DNA of 64,000 bases from Archaeoglobus neptunius (GTDB lineage: Archaea > Halobacteriota > Archaeoglobi > Archaeoglobales > Archaeoglobaceae). Under the pieces are notes generated by a model. The model saw nothing but the letters and a program-made list of their open reading frames with translations, had not been told where the DNA came from and did not search any database. Location: assembly GCF_016757965.1 (NCBI RefSeq), contig NZ_JAEKIW010000010.1:57599-121598 (forward strand). The letters are read 5' to 3'. The position numbers and the translations under genes are program-made. This document shows positions 25,890 to 34,604 of the stretch, in pieces (positions within the stretch are counted from its first letter, which is position 1; the number at the start of each line of letters is the position of its first letter).

Positions 25890-26006
25890 TCAGAGGTATT
25901 CTTCCTCGTATCGCTCCGCCCAGAACCCTTCCAGCTCTTCAAGAATTTTCGGGTCTAGAGCAAACTCTTCCGTTTCAATATGTCTGATTCGCCTGTCTGA
26001 TATCAT
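25890..26006 (-). CDS. Small acidic protein, 38 residues, unknown
   Basis: A short frame from ATG (complement of 26004–26006) to TGA: basic start (SDRRIRHIE), then an acidic amphipathic helix (PKILEELEGFWAERYEEEYL). Five bases upstream of the ATG is an inverted repeat ACTATT–N5–AATAGT (26011–26027). A tiny acidic protein behind a palindromic promoter recalls antitoxins, but no toxin partner lies next to it. It could also be the tail of a decayed gene. Confidence 0.35.
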   Translation of the reverse strand: MISDRRIRHIETEEFALDPKILEELEGFWAERYEEEYL

Positions 26007-26010
26007 TATA

Positions 26011-26027
26011 ACTATTGTCCTAATAGT
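26011..26027. promoter_or_regulatory. Inverted repeat upstream of the 38-residue frame
   Basis: ACTATT, five bases, AATAGT: a perfect six-base palindrome placed between the AT-rich promoter side and the ATG of the small minus-strand frame. It is a possible operator; there is no further support. Confidence 0.3.
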
Positions 26028-26098
26028 AGTATTTAAAATTAACTGGTCGTGAGTCAGGCTGTTCGAAAACTAAAAAAAAAATAAATAATAATTTATAA

Positions 26099-27460
26099 TT
26101 ATTCTCTTCTCGCTCTCAGCAGTACAATAGCTGCAAGCATTCCCAGGGCACCAACAGCCACTGGCGGAAATTCAGGAACCGATGGCGCTCCTTCCCACGT
26201 CTTCTCGACCTGATTTGACTGAACCGTAACACCCTGGCTGTTGACCATACTCGCCACAATCACATCTGTTCCGGCGGATGTACTGGTGTAAGTGAAGCTC
26301 GCCTGTCCGTTGATATCTGTAACTGCTATATCCGTCAATCCGGCATTCGGACCGGATACGATCGTAAACGTCACATTGCGACCGGCAATCGGCTGTCCAT
26401 GGTCGTCCTGGACTGTAGCGGTCACCGTATGCTGGGTGTTGAGAGCATTTGTTGCTGAGACAGGAGATAGGACAATACCCTCACCGACAACGGCCGATGT
26501 TGACAGGAAGAACGCTGCGAAAAAGATATTATCATCGTTTGACGGGTTATCTGTGTAGACGGTTATGGTTGTGTCACCATCCGCAACGAGCGGGATAAGG
26601 CTGTAGAGCTCATCATCATATCTTGGACTCGTGGCATCGCCATGTGAGTAAGCATCGGCCGGATTTGCGTTGCTATCATCCAGTCCACCGACAGTTAATA
26701 AAGCACCGTTATGAGCCTGTCCATCATCATGCCCTCCTGCTGACGAAGTCAGGCGAACGCCGTTGACATCCACATTGCTGTACTGGGTGTAGTCACTTGA
26801 GTCCTGATAACCGTAGGAAATACCAAGTGACATGTCGAGCACCAGATTGGGATCACTCTTGTCTATCGGTTCTGCGAACAAAACCGCAAAGGTGTCGCCA
26901 TTAACATCCTGCGCTCCAAAGAGCAGTATCACAGTGTTATCGGTCACCTGATTCGGATCATCGAATATCACCGCAAGAATTACACCATCTATACGATACG
27001 TGTTGGCTTCGCTTATGTTGAAATCAATCCTTCCTGCTGGAGCAGAATCAATCTTGGACTTCACGATTGAAGTCACATTGGCCCAGTAGTTCCACGAGCT
27101 TATACTGCTTGGAGTTTCAATATCCCATGAAACACCAACACCATCAATGGCCACATCACCATCGGATAGTTTATAGCGTGTAAAACCCGTAGTTGCTGCT
27201 GCCAGATAGGCCGCCCTTACCGTAGCACCATTCGGTTTCTCCACCTGAATGATGCCGCTGCTTGCAGGATATATGCCGAGACCATCTATTGACAGGCTGA
27301 TTTTTCCGGATTCGGTTACAACCGGGACAATTGAGCCCATCGTAACCTCTGTTAACCCTGCATCATCGATATCGGTGCCTGTGTCGACAGCAGAAACGTT
27401 TGTCAGAAGTAGCATGAATGCTGCCATTGTTACCAGAACTGGCAGTAACGCTTTTTTCAT
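26099..27460 (-). CDS. Secreted DUF3344/Ig-like protein with PEF-CTERM-type tail
   Basis: About 453 residues. A signal peptide (KKALLPVLVTMAAFMLLLTN) is cleaved near VSA. Residues ~40–325 look like the DUF3344 domain of archaeal surface proteins (VRAAYLAAATTGF, DGVILAVIFDDP, DDNIFFAAFFLS). Residues ~335–420 are a bacterial-Ig/invasin-like domain (VTATVQDDHGQPIAGRNVTF, ITDINGQASFTY-type strands). The tail is VPEF, a hydrophobic helix and RARRE, the third PEF-type sorting signal in the window, over 20 kb from the archaeosortase. A GGAGGTG site precedes the ATG. The role is unknown; probably a component of the cell surface. Confidence 0.83.
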   Translation of the reverse strand: MKKALLPVLVTMAAFMLLLTNVSAVDTGTDIDDAGLTEVTMGSIVPVVTESGKISLSIDGLGIYPASSGIIQVEKPNGATVRAAYLAAATTGFTRYKLSDGDVAIDGVGVSWDIETPSSISSWNYWANVTSIVKSKIDSAPAGRIDFNISEANTYRIDGVILAVIFDDPNQVTDNTVILLFGAQDVNGDTFAVLFAEPIDKSDPNLVLDMSLGISYGYQDSSDYTQYSNVDVNGVRLTSSAGGHDDGQAHNGALLTVGGLDDSNANPADAYSHGDATSPRYDDELYSLIPLVADGDTTITVYTDNPSNDDNIFFAAFFLSTSAVVGEGIVLSPVSATNALNTQHTVTATVQDDHGQPIAGRNVTFTIVSGPNAGLTDIAVTDINGQASFTYTSTSAGTDVIVASMVNSQGVTVQSNQVEKTWEGAPSVPEFPPVAVGALGMLAAIVLLRARRE

Positions 27461-27597
27461 TTTTACACCTCCATGTAATTTCTTAAACTCTACTTTTAAC
27501 TATATAAATTTTCCTTTTAGAAAAATTTTAATTCTAATAATCATAATGAGATTTCCGGTTTGAGACCAAGCTTTTAATATCGGCGAGCTATTGAAAA

Positions 27598-28245
27598 ATG
27601 ATGCTGCGCATTCACGACTCCGTTAGGATATATGGTGATACCGAAATTGGGGATGACTCTATTGTAATGGAAAACGTCATTCTGGGATATCCATCCTCCG
27701 ATTTATTGAGGCAGGAGTGGGAAAAGGTTAAGTTTAAGGGCGCCACCATAGGCAGAAACGCAATTATACGTTCGGGGACGGTTATTTACTGCAATGTAGA
27801 AATCGGGGATAACTTCATGACGGGACACAATGTGATAATAAGGGAGAGAACCGTAATCGGTGATAACGTTCTGGTGGGCACGAACACAGTTATTGAGGGA
27901 AGCACAAGAATTGGAAACTACGTTAGCATCCAGTCAAACGTTTTCATTCCGGTCAACACGGTAATCGAAGACTTCGTCTTTCTTGGACCCAATGCAGTCC
28001 TGACCAACGATAAATTCCCCCTGAGGAGAGATTATGAGTTAAGAGGTCCGACAGTAAGAAGAGGAGCAACAATTGGTGCGAATTCCGTAATTCTACCATC
28101 TGTGGAGATTGGAGAAGGCGCTTTTGTGGCTGCCGGGGCGGTAGTTACGAAAAACGTTCCTCCCTGGAGCATGGCTGTTGGCTCTCCAGCGAGAATTTAC
28201 GATCTTCCTGATGAACTGAAAACTCTCAACAGGATGAAGAAGTGA
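27598..28245 (+). CDS. Hexapeptide-repeat N-acetyltransferase (WbpD/WlbB-like)
   Basis: About 215 residues. Left-handed beta-helix repeats cover most of the chain (VRIYGDTEIGDDSIVMENVI, TVIGDNVLVGTNTVIEGS, ATIGANSVILPSVEIGEGAF), ending with the NVPPWSMAVGSPARI cap. The length and repeat plan fit UDP-amino-sugar N-acetyltransferases. A TATA-like CTTTTAATA lies about 25 bp upstream and there is no ribosome site, so the mRNA is probably leaderless. The dehydrogenase at 24896 could supply an earlier step, and UppP follows five bases after the stop. Confidence 0.8.
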   Translation: MMLRIHDSVRIYGDTEIGDDSIVMENVILGYPSSDLLRQEWEKVKFKGATIGRNAIIRSGTVIYCNVEIGDNFMTGHNVIIRERTVIGDNVLVGTNTVIEGSTRIGNYVSIQSNVFIPVNTVIEDFVFLGPNAVLTNDKFPLRRDYELRGPTVRRGATIGANSVILPSVEIGEGAFVAAGAVVTKNVPPWSMAVGSPARIYDLPDELKTLNRMKK

Positions 28246-28249
28246 AATC

Positions 28250-29011
28250 ATGGTCGATATCATCACGTTAACACTTCTGAGTATTTTTCAGGGCATATTT
28301 GAGTGGCTCCCGGTTAGCAGTGAGGGAATCTCCGTCTTTCTGATGATTAACCTGTTCAAACTTGACCCGACCCCTGCCCTGTCTTATGCAATTTTTCTTC
28401 ATATTGGCACGATGCTGGCGGTTCTGGTTAAATTCAGACGGGATTTTCTCAAAATGCTCCGGTTCAGAGACACAACACTCCTGAGTCTGGTGGCGGTTAC
28501 GACAGTATTTACAGCCATAACAGCGATACCGATTCTGAAAACCATCAGTGGATTTGGTAACGGGGAAGTGGTCAATCTTCTCATAGGGGTTATGCTCATA
28601 GTTACTGGATTGATTTTGAGACTGCCGAAAACTGGAAAAAGATACCTTTACGAGCTTGGTTTGAAGGAGGCAGCATTGCTGGGTTTGGCGCAGGGGTTTG
28701 CAATAATACCGGGAATTTCAAGGTCCGGCGTAACTGTGAGCTTTTTGCTTTTGAGAAAGCTGAATGAGGAGGATGCTCTAAAGCTCTCCTTTATTATAAG
28801 CGTCCCTGCCGTTATTGGCGCAGTTGCGGTTAGTGGATTACCGGAGAACGTGACAGTTACATCATCAATTCTCGCAGTTTTCGTGGTTTTCGTTGTGGGC
28901 TACATGGCAATGGATTTGCTGCTAAAATTTGCAAGAGAGGTTAATTTCTCAACGTTTTGCATTGCTTTTGGCCTCCTGTCTGTTGTGACCACCACACTAC
29001 TGATGTTTTGA
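28250..29011 (+). CDS. uppP: Undecaprenyl-diphosphatase-like (UppP/BacA) lipid-carrier phosphatase
   Basis: About 253 residues with around eight membrane helices. Both family motifs are present: FQGIFEWLPVSSEG (residues ~11–24, the (E/Q)GxxEwxPxSSxG active-site motif) and GFAIIPGISRSGVTVS (about 148–163, PGxSRSG). It removes a phosphate from polyprenyl pyrophosphate to recycle the carrier used in glycan assembly. In archaea the carrier would be a dolichol-type lipid. It follows the acetyltransferase closely and is probably co-transcribed with it. It is slightly shorter than bacterial BacA. Confidence 0.9.
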   Translation: MVDIITLTLLSIFQGIFEWLPVSSEGISVFLMINLFKLDPTPALSYAIFLHIGTMLAVLVKFRRDFLKMLRFRDTTLLSLVAVTTVFTAITAIPILKTISGFGNGEVVNLLIGVMLIVTGLILRLPKTGKRYLYELGLKEAALLGLAQGFAIIPGISRSGVTVSFLLLRKLNEEDALKLSFIISVPAVIGAVAVSGLPENVTVTSSILAVFVVFVVGYMAMDLLLKFAREVNFSTFCIAFGLLSVVTTTLLMF

Positions 29012-29013
29012 AG

Positions 29014-31266
29014 TTATCCACATTTTGTAAATCCACAGAATTTGCATGTTGCGCAGCCCTCACCGTATTCAAGAACGTTACCGCACTCCGGACAGACTCC
29101 GCCAATCTGTTTCGTTCTTTTATCTTCTTCCGCGCCCTCTGCGAAAGCGGTTAAGGGCTTGATCCCCTCCACCTCAAACCTTATTCTCCTGTACTCTCCT
29201 TTGAGGTGCTTTTCCAGAACCTTTGCAACTCCATCGGCACACGAGGTGATAACCTCTCCACTGTCGAATCCAGGGGAGGGGCAGCGAATGTTCTTCAACT
29301 GTCTTATCAGCACTTCTGGATCAATCCAGCTCCTGAGAGCAATTGAAAGCAGTCTTCCCATCGCCTCAGTCTGCGAAGCGGCACATCCGCCACTCTTCCC
29401 GAGCTGCACGAATACCTCTGCAATCCCGTATTCATCCTCGTTTATAGTAACGTAAAGAGAACCGCATCCCGTCCTCGTTTCTATTGTCCTTCCAGTGGTT
29501 ATCCTCGGTCTGGGTCTCGGTTCTATATACCTTGCCGGAGGTCTGGGTTTGCCTTCCTTCTTTTCATCCTCGGCCTTCTTCACTTTCAATACCTGTTCCT
29601 CCCTGCTACCGTCTCTGTAAACGGTAATGCCCTTACATCCAAGTTCATATGCGAGCAAAAAGGCCTTTTCCACATCTTTTCTCGACGCAGAGTTTGGAAG
29701 GTTAATCGTTTTGCTTACAGCGTTATCTGTGTATTTCTGGAATGCTGCCTGCATCCTCACATGCCATTCTGGCAGGATGTCAAGGGCACATTTGAATACT
29801 CTCTTGATGTCTTCTGGAATCCCGTCAATGTTCTGGATGCTACCCTCACCTGCAACCTTTTCTATCAGTTCCTTGCTATAGAGACCCCTTTCTTTCAGTA
29901 CGTTCTCAAAAATCTCGTTAATTTCGAAAAATTCCTCTCCATCAAGAATGTTCATTCTTTTGTATGCCAGGGCAAATATCGGCTCGATGCCACTGGAACA
30001 TCCGGCAATGATGCTTATCGTACCTGTTGGGGCAATGGTGGTTGTTGTTGCATTTCTCATCTTTATACCCTTTTTTTCCCATACGCTGCCCTTCCAGTTG
30101 GGAAAAACTCCCCTTTCTTCGGCCAGATGCTGTGAGGCTTTGTGACTTTCCTCCTGAATGAATTTCATTACCTTCTCAGCAAGCTGCAGCGCTTCCTCGC
30201 TGTCATAGGGGACACCGAGCAGGAAGAGCATGTCTGCCCAGCCCATGACTCCCAGACCTATTTTTCTGTTAGCTTTGGTCATCTGCTCTATCTCGGGGAT
30301 TGGGTAGCTGTTGACGTCGATAACGTCATCAAGGAATCTCACCGCTGTCCATACGGTCTCTTTCAAACCATCCCAGTCTATCTCAGAACCATCAACGAAT
30401 TTGGCGAGATTGATGCTGCCGAGATTGCAGGATTCGTATGGAAGCAATGGTTGTTCTCCACACGGATTTGTTGCCTCAATCTGGCCAACGTGGGGCGTCG
30501 GATTGTGCCGGTTTATGGTGTCAATAAAGATCATACCGGGCTCGCCGTTTCTCCACGCCCCCTCCACTATAAGGTTGAAAATTTTTCTTGCGGATATTTT
30601 TCTGACAGTTTCACCCGTTCTCGGGTTGATGAGTTCGTAATCGTTATCACTCTTTAAAGCCTCTATGAATGCATCTGTTACTGCAACGCTGATGTTGAAG
30701 TTCCTCAACACTCCTTCCTCCCATTTTGCTTTGATAAACTCCTCAATATCCGGGTGGTGGACGTTCAGCACGCCCATGTTTGCACCTCTCCTCCTTCCAC
30801 CCTGCTTGATCTGTTCTGTTGCGGCGTCGAAAATCTTCATGAAACTTACAGGACCGCTGGCAACTCCCATTGTTGATTTCACAATGTCACCCTTGGGTCT
30901 AAGCCTTGAAAAGCTGAAACCCGTCCCACCACCGCTTTTTTGGACTCTTGCCATGTCCCAGAGAGCTTTGAAAATACCATCTATTGAATCGTCTATGGGA
31001 ATAACAAAGCAGGCTGAAAGCTGATTTAACTCGGTTCCAGCGTTCATCAGGGTTGGAGAGTTTGGCATGAATTTCTGCTCCCATAAGAGCCTGAAGAATT
31101 TTTCAGCCCATCTCTCCACATCATTGCCGTAGTTTTCTTCGGCCTTAGCAATAGCCTTCGCAACTCTCCAGCACATTTCTTCTGGCGTCTCGATTACATT
31201 ACCCTCATCATCCTTAAGGAGATATCTTTTCCTGAGCACAGTTTCGGCAGTTCGGTTAAGCTTCAT
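29014..31266 (-). CDS. nrdJ: Adenosylcobalamin-dependent (class II) ribonucleotide reductase
   Basis: About 750 residues. It reduces ribonucleotides to deoxyribonucleotides by a B12-generated thiyl radical. Typical landmarks are FMPNSPTLMNAGTELNQLSA (substrate site), NPCGEQPLLPYESCNLGSIN (containing the redox cysteines), and NATTTTIAPTGTISIIAG. A C-terminal TSCPD-type domain (GCGSLYVTINEDEYG) and a terminal Cys-rich segment (CPECG…CKFCG) complete the NrdJ plan. The start is set at ATG 31266 because AGGTGG lies just upstream; an ATG 33 bp further out overlaps the divergent gene. No small subunit is present, as expected for class II. Confidence 0.95.
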   Translation of the reverse strand: MKLNRTAETVLRKRYLLKDDEGNVIETPEEMCWRVAKAIAKAEENYGNDVERWAEKFFRLLWEQKFMPNSPTLMNAGTELNQLSACFVIPIDDSIDGIFKALWDMARVQKSGGGTGFSFSRLRPKGDIVKSTMGVASGPVSFMKIFDAATEQIKQGGRRRGANMGVLNVHHPDIEEFIKAKWEEGVLRNFNISVAVTDAFIEALKSDNDYELINPRTGETVRKISARKIFNLIVEGAWRNGEPGMIFIDTINRHNPTPHVGQIEATNPCGEQPLLPYESCNLGSINLAKFVDGSEIDWDGLKETVWTAVRFLDDVIDVNSYPIPEIEQMTKANRKIGLGVMGWADMLFLLGVPYDSEEALQLAEKVMKFIQEESHKASQHLAEERGVFPNWKGSVWEKKGIKMRNATTTTIAPTGTISIIAGCSSGIEPIFALAYKRMNILDGEEFFEINEIFENVLKERGLYSKELIEKVAGEGSIQNIDGIPEDIKRVFKCALDILPEWHVRMQAAFQKYTDNAVSKTINLPNSASRKDVEKAFLLAYELGCKGITVYRDGSREEQVLKVKKAEDEKKEGKPRPPARYIEPRPRPRITTGRTIETRTGCGSLYVTINEDEYGIAEVFVQLGKSGGCAASQTEAMGRLLSIALRSWIDPEVLIRQLKNIRCPSPGFDSGEVITSCADGVAKVLEKHLKGEYRRIRFEVEGIKPLTAFAEGAEEDKRTKQIGGVCPECGNVLEYGEGCATCKFCGFTKCG

Positions 31267-31423
31267 CAGACCACCTGTAAAGATTGATTTGCCCTCCAAT
31301 AAAACCGTTATGGCTGGCCTGCCACTGCACCCATTGAAGGAATTTTCGTTTGAGAAGATTTATTTTACACATTATCAAATTATCTTGACATTAGCTTTAA
31401 AATGGTTCGGCAATACTGGAAGT

Positions 31424-32392
31424 ATGGAAACTTTATTGCTCACCCAGCAGGAGGTTGAGAAACTGATAACGATGGATGAAGCTATGGATTCGGTGGAGGA
31501 AGCTTTCAGGCTTTATGCACTCGGCAAGGCTTCGATGCCCCCCAAGGTATATCTCGAGTTCTCCGCTGGAGACCTGAGAGCGATGCCTGCACATCTGATG
31601 GGGTATGCAGGATTGAAGTGGGTAAATTCCCATCCTCAAAATCATGAAAAGGGATTGCCAACTGTGATGGCCTTGATGATTCTGAACGACCCTGAGACAG
31701 GCTTTCCACTTGCAGTGATGGATGCCACCTTCCTTACATCTCTGAGAACAGGAGCGGCCGGAGGAGTTGCGGCCAAGTTTCTGGCTAGGGAAGATAGCGA
31801 GGTTTTTGGTTTCGTTGGTTGTGGTACGCAGGCGTATTTCCAGTTCGACGCTCTTTCCAGAGCTTTTGATATACAGCTTGTAAGGGCTTACGATATAAGG
31901 AAAGAATCGGCAGAAAGGTTTGTGGGGTACTGCAAAAAAGCCGGTGTGGATGCGGAGATTGTGGAGGTGAAAAAAGCGTGCAGGTGCGATGTGCTTGTTA
32001 CAACCACCCCATCTAGAAGTCCGGTTGTCAGGGCAGAATGGGTGGAGGAGGGCACGCATATCAACGCCATAGGTGCAGATGCTGCCGGGAAACAGGAACT
32101 TGAAATCGAGATTCTCCTAGCAGGAAAAATTGTTGTTGATGACATCGAGCAGGCGGTGCACGGAGGGGAGGTAAATGTGGCCATTTCGAGGGGATACATG
32201 GATGTGGGCAGGATTCACGCCACCCTGGGGGAGGTAATTGCCGGTCTGAAAAGTGGGAGAGAGAGTGATGATGAGATTACGATCTTCGATTCCACAGGAC
32301 TTGCGATCCAGGACATAGCCGTCGGGAAGATTGTTTACGAAAATGCTTTGAACAGGAATACAGGTACCAGAATTCAGTTTTTCGGGCCATGA
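31424..32392 (+). CDS. ala: Alanine dehydrogenase (ornithine cyclodeaminase/mu-crystallin family)
   Basis: About 322 residues, strongly like the archaeal alanine dehydrogenase characterised from Archaeoglobus. Landmarks are KVYLEFSAGDLRAMPAH and GYAGLKWVNSHP (substrate-binding Arg and Lys), MDATFLTSLRTGAAGGVAA, the Rossmann loop VFGFVGCGTQA, and GADAAGKQELE with its conserved Asp. It interconverts L-alanine and pyruvate with NAD. A longer frame begins at 31289, but only the ATG at 31424 gives the family N-terminus (METLLLTQQEVEKLI), so the first 45 codons are rejected. The stop overlaps the start of the PP-loop gene by four bases. Confidence 0.92.
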   Translation: METLLLTQQEVEKLITMDEAMDSVEEAFRLYALGKASMPPKVYLEFSAGDLRAMPAHLMGYAGLKWVNSHPQNHEKGLPTVMALMILNDPETGFPLAVMDATFLTSLRTGAAGGVAAKFLAREDSEVFGFVGCGTQAYFQFDALSRAFDIQLVRAYDIRKESAERFVGYCKKAGVDAEIVEVKKACRCDVLVTTTPSRSPVVRAEWVEEGTHINAIGADAAGKQELEIEILLAGKIVVDDIEQAVHGGEVNVAISRGYMDVGRIHATLGEVIAGLKSGRESDDEITIFDSTGLAIQDIAVGKIVYENALNRNTGTRIQFFGP

Positions 32393-33072
32393 GGGTTGTT
32401 GCTCTAATATCTGGCGGTAAGGATTCCATGCTTGCGCTTCATGAGGTTGCCAGAGAGCACGAAGTAGTCGGACTTTTAAGCATACATCCGGACAACACAG
32501 ATTCTTACATGTTTCATTCTGTTAATCTCCACATGCTCGATGCGATAGCCGCAAGCCTGAACTTACCACTGACCAAACTTAAAGTCTCCGGCATTGAGGA
32601 GATAGAGGTTGAGGAGCTTGCAGATCAGGTGAAGGGCATCGAGGCAGATGCGCTTTGCATCGGTGGTATAGAGTCAAATTATCAGAAAAAGAGGTTTGAA
32701 AAGATTTGCGACGCCGCTGGACTGGAGCTTCTTGCTCCACTCTGGAAAAGAAGCCCTGAAGATATAATGTTCAGGGTGGCGAGGGATTTTGAGGCAATAA
32801 TTGTCAGTGTTTCAGCAATGGGTCTGAATGAGACTTATCTCGGGCGAAAAATTGATGAAAAGTGTGTTAGTGACCTTCTGGAACTTAATAGAAAGTATAA
32901 AATCCATGTTGCTGGAGAAGGAGGAGAATTTGAAACTCTTGTCCTTGATGCACCATTGTACAGACATAAAATTGTGGTAAACAGGGCCAGAAAGATCTGG
33001 GATGGGATGAGAGGATACTATTTTATTGAAAGTTATTCGAAATTTTCGAAATCGCCGAATGGAAAAATTTAG
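32389..33072 (+). CDS. dph6: Diphthine–ammonia ligase-like PP-loop ATPase
   Basis: About 227 residues, the length of the archaeal MJ0570-type family. The PP-loop is LISGGKDSMLAL (residues 6–17). Further family blocks are IGGIESNYQKKRFEKICDA, and HVAGEGGEFETLVLDAPLY, where the Glu and Glu–Thr are conserved. It catalyses the last amidation in diphthamide formation on elongation factor 2. It is translationally coupled to the alanine dehydrogenase gene (ATGA overlap), with no obvious functional link. Confidence 0.88.
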   Translation: MRVVALISGGKDSMLALHEVAREHEVVGLLSIHPDNTDSYMFHSVNLHMLDAIAASLNLPLTKLKVSGIEEIEVEELADQVKGIEADALCIGGIESNYQKKRFEKICDAAGLELLAPLWKRSPEDIMFRVARDFEAIIVSVSAMGLNETYLGRKIDEKCVSDLLELNRKYKIHVAGEGGEFETLVLDAPLYRHKIVVNRARKIWDGMRGYYFIESYSKFSKSPNGKI

Positions 33073-33192
33073 AAAACCTCCGCACTTCTTTTTCGAAAAT
33101 TTAAAACAACTGCGGTTTTTACAAAGACGGAAAATTCGCAAACCTTTAATCATTAAAATATTTTTCGAAACCTTTATATAAGGTTTTGAAAA
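33036..33192. promoter_or_regulatory. sat promoter region with clustered TTCGAA sites and TATA-centred palindrome
   Basis: TTCGAA occurs four times: 33036, 33045, 33092 and 33164. The last lies in an imperfect palindrome whose arms TTTTCGAAACCTT (33162–33174) and AAGGTTTTGAAAA (33180–33192) match at 12 of 13 positions around TATAT. The TATA box (about 33173–33180) is therefore the centre of the palindrome, so a protein bound there would compete with TBP. The first two sites are inside the 3' end of the preceding gene. Confidence 0.55.
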
Positions 33193-33223
33193 AAAATACA
33201 TCATAGGCTAGGAGGTGGAAGAA

Positions 33224-34594
33224 ATGCCCTTAATAAAAACACCGCCACCACACGGCGGAAAGCTTGTTGAAAGGGTTGTTAAAAAGAGAGAAGTTGCCGA
33301 AAAAATGATTGCCGGTTGCCCCACGTACGAATTGAAGCCCACAACACTTCCCGATGGGACGCCAATTCGCCATGTTTACAGAGAAATAATGTCCGTCTGT
33401 TATGGCTTCTTTAGCCCGGTGGAAGGTTCGATGGTTCAAAACGAGCTTGAGAGGGTTTTGAAAGAAAGGAGACTTCTCAGCGAGTGGATATTTCCGTACC
33501 CAATTCTCTTTGACATCAGTGAGGAGGACTATAAAGCTCTGAATGTTGGAGAGGGAGACAGACTGTTGCTCATGCTTAAAGGACAGCCCTTCGCCATTAT
33601 AGACATTGAGGAGGTTTACAAAATTGATCCAACGGACGTTGCGACAAGAACCTTTGGTACACCGGAAAATAACCCCGAAGTGGTCAGGGAACCTTTCAAC
33701 GATAAGCACCCCGGCTATATGATATACAAGATGCACAATCCGGTAATTCTGGCCGGGAAGTATACCATCGTGAACGAGCCGAAATTTAAGGAACCCTTTG
33801 ACAGGTTCTGGTTCCCGCCCTCAAAGTGCAGGGAAGTGATAATGAACGAGAAGAAATGGCGGACTGTTATTGCACACCAGACGAGGAATGTACCGCATGT
33901 GGGACACGAAATGCTCATGAAAGCTGCTGCCTTTACCGGTGATATCGAACCATGTAATGGAATTCTCGTGAATGCAATAATCGGTGCGAAAAGGAGAGGA
34001 GATTATCCCGATGAGGCAATTCTTGAGGGACATGAGGCCGTTAACAAATACGGCTACATCAAGCCCGAAAGACACATGGTCACCTTTACGCTCTGGGACA
34101 TGAGATATGGCAATCCAATCGAGTCTCTGCTGCATGGCGTTATAAGGCAGAACATGGGCTGTACGCATCACATGTTCGGCAGAGATCATGCGGCAGTAGG
34201 TGAGTACTACGACATGTATGCAACCCAGATTCTGTGGAGCAAGGGAATTCCGAGCTTTGGATTCGAGGCTCCGCCAAACGAAGTTGATTACGGCCTGAAG
34301 ATAATACCGCAAAACATGGCCGAGTTCTGGTACTGCCCCATCTGTCAGGAAATTGCCTACAGTGAGAGCTGCGGTCATACTGATGCAAAGCAGAAATTCA
34401 GTGGTAGCTTCCTGAGAGGAATGGTAGCTGAAGGTGTATTCCCACCGAGAGTGGTCATGAGGCCGGAGGTTTACAAGGCGATAGTCAAGTGGTGGAAGGT
34501 ATACAACTATCCGTTCGTGAACAGGAAGTATCTTGACATGAAGAACAAGGAGCTTGAGGTCGATCTTCCGGCGATGGAGGTACCCAAGGCGTGA
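33224..34594 (+). CDS. sat: Sulfate adenylyltransferase (ATP sulfurylase)
   Basis: 456 residues, the same length as I recall for the Archaeoglobus fulgidus enzyme. It activates sulfate with ATP to adenosine-5'-phosphosulfate, the first step of sulfate respiration. Landmarks are the active-site blocks IAHQTRNVPHVGHEML (QxRNxxHxxH) and HHMFGRDHAAVG (GRDHAG-like), plus a C-terminal zinc-type CPICQEIAYSESCGH. A GGAGGTGG site precedes ATG 33224; an in-frame GTG at 33215 lies within that site and is rejected. It is followed by a small conserved gene and aprBA, forming the sulfate-activation operon. Confidence 0.97.
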   Translation: MPLIKTPPPHGGKLVERVVKKREVAEKMIAGCPTYELKPTTLPDGTPIRHVYREIMSVCYGFFSPVEGSMVQNELERVLKERRLLSEWIFPYPILFDISEEDYKALNVGEGDRLLLMLKGQPFAIIDIEEVYKIDPTDVATRTFGTPENNPEVVREPFNDKHPGYMIYKMHNPVILAGKYTIVNEPKFKEPFDRFWFPPSKCREVIMNEKKWRTVIAHQTRNVPHVGHEMLMKAAAFTGDIEPCNGILVNAIIGAKRRGDYPDEAILEGHEAVNKYGYIKPERHMVTFTLWDMRYGNPIESLLHGVIRQNMGCTHHMFGRDHAAVGEYYDMYATQILWSKGIPSFGFEAPPNEVDYGLKIIPQNMAEFWYCPICQEIAYSESCGHTDAKQKFSGSFLRGMVAEGVFPPRVVMRPEVYKAIVKWWKVYNYPFVNRKYLDMKNKELEVDLPAMEVPKA

Positions 34595-34604
34595 GGTGAT
34601 GAAA

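Noticed and set aside
31289..31423. A 45-codon N-terminal extension of alanine dehydrogenase
   Set aside because: It crosses the divergent nrdJ start region and lacks similarity to the family, which begins at ATG 31424.
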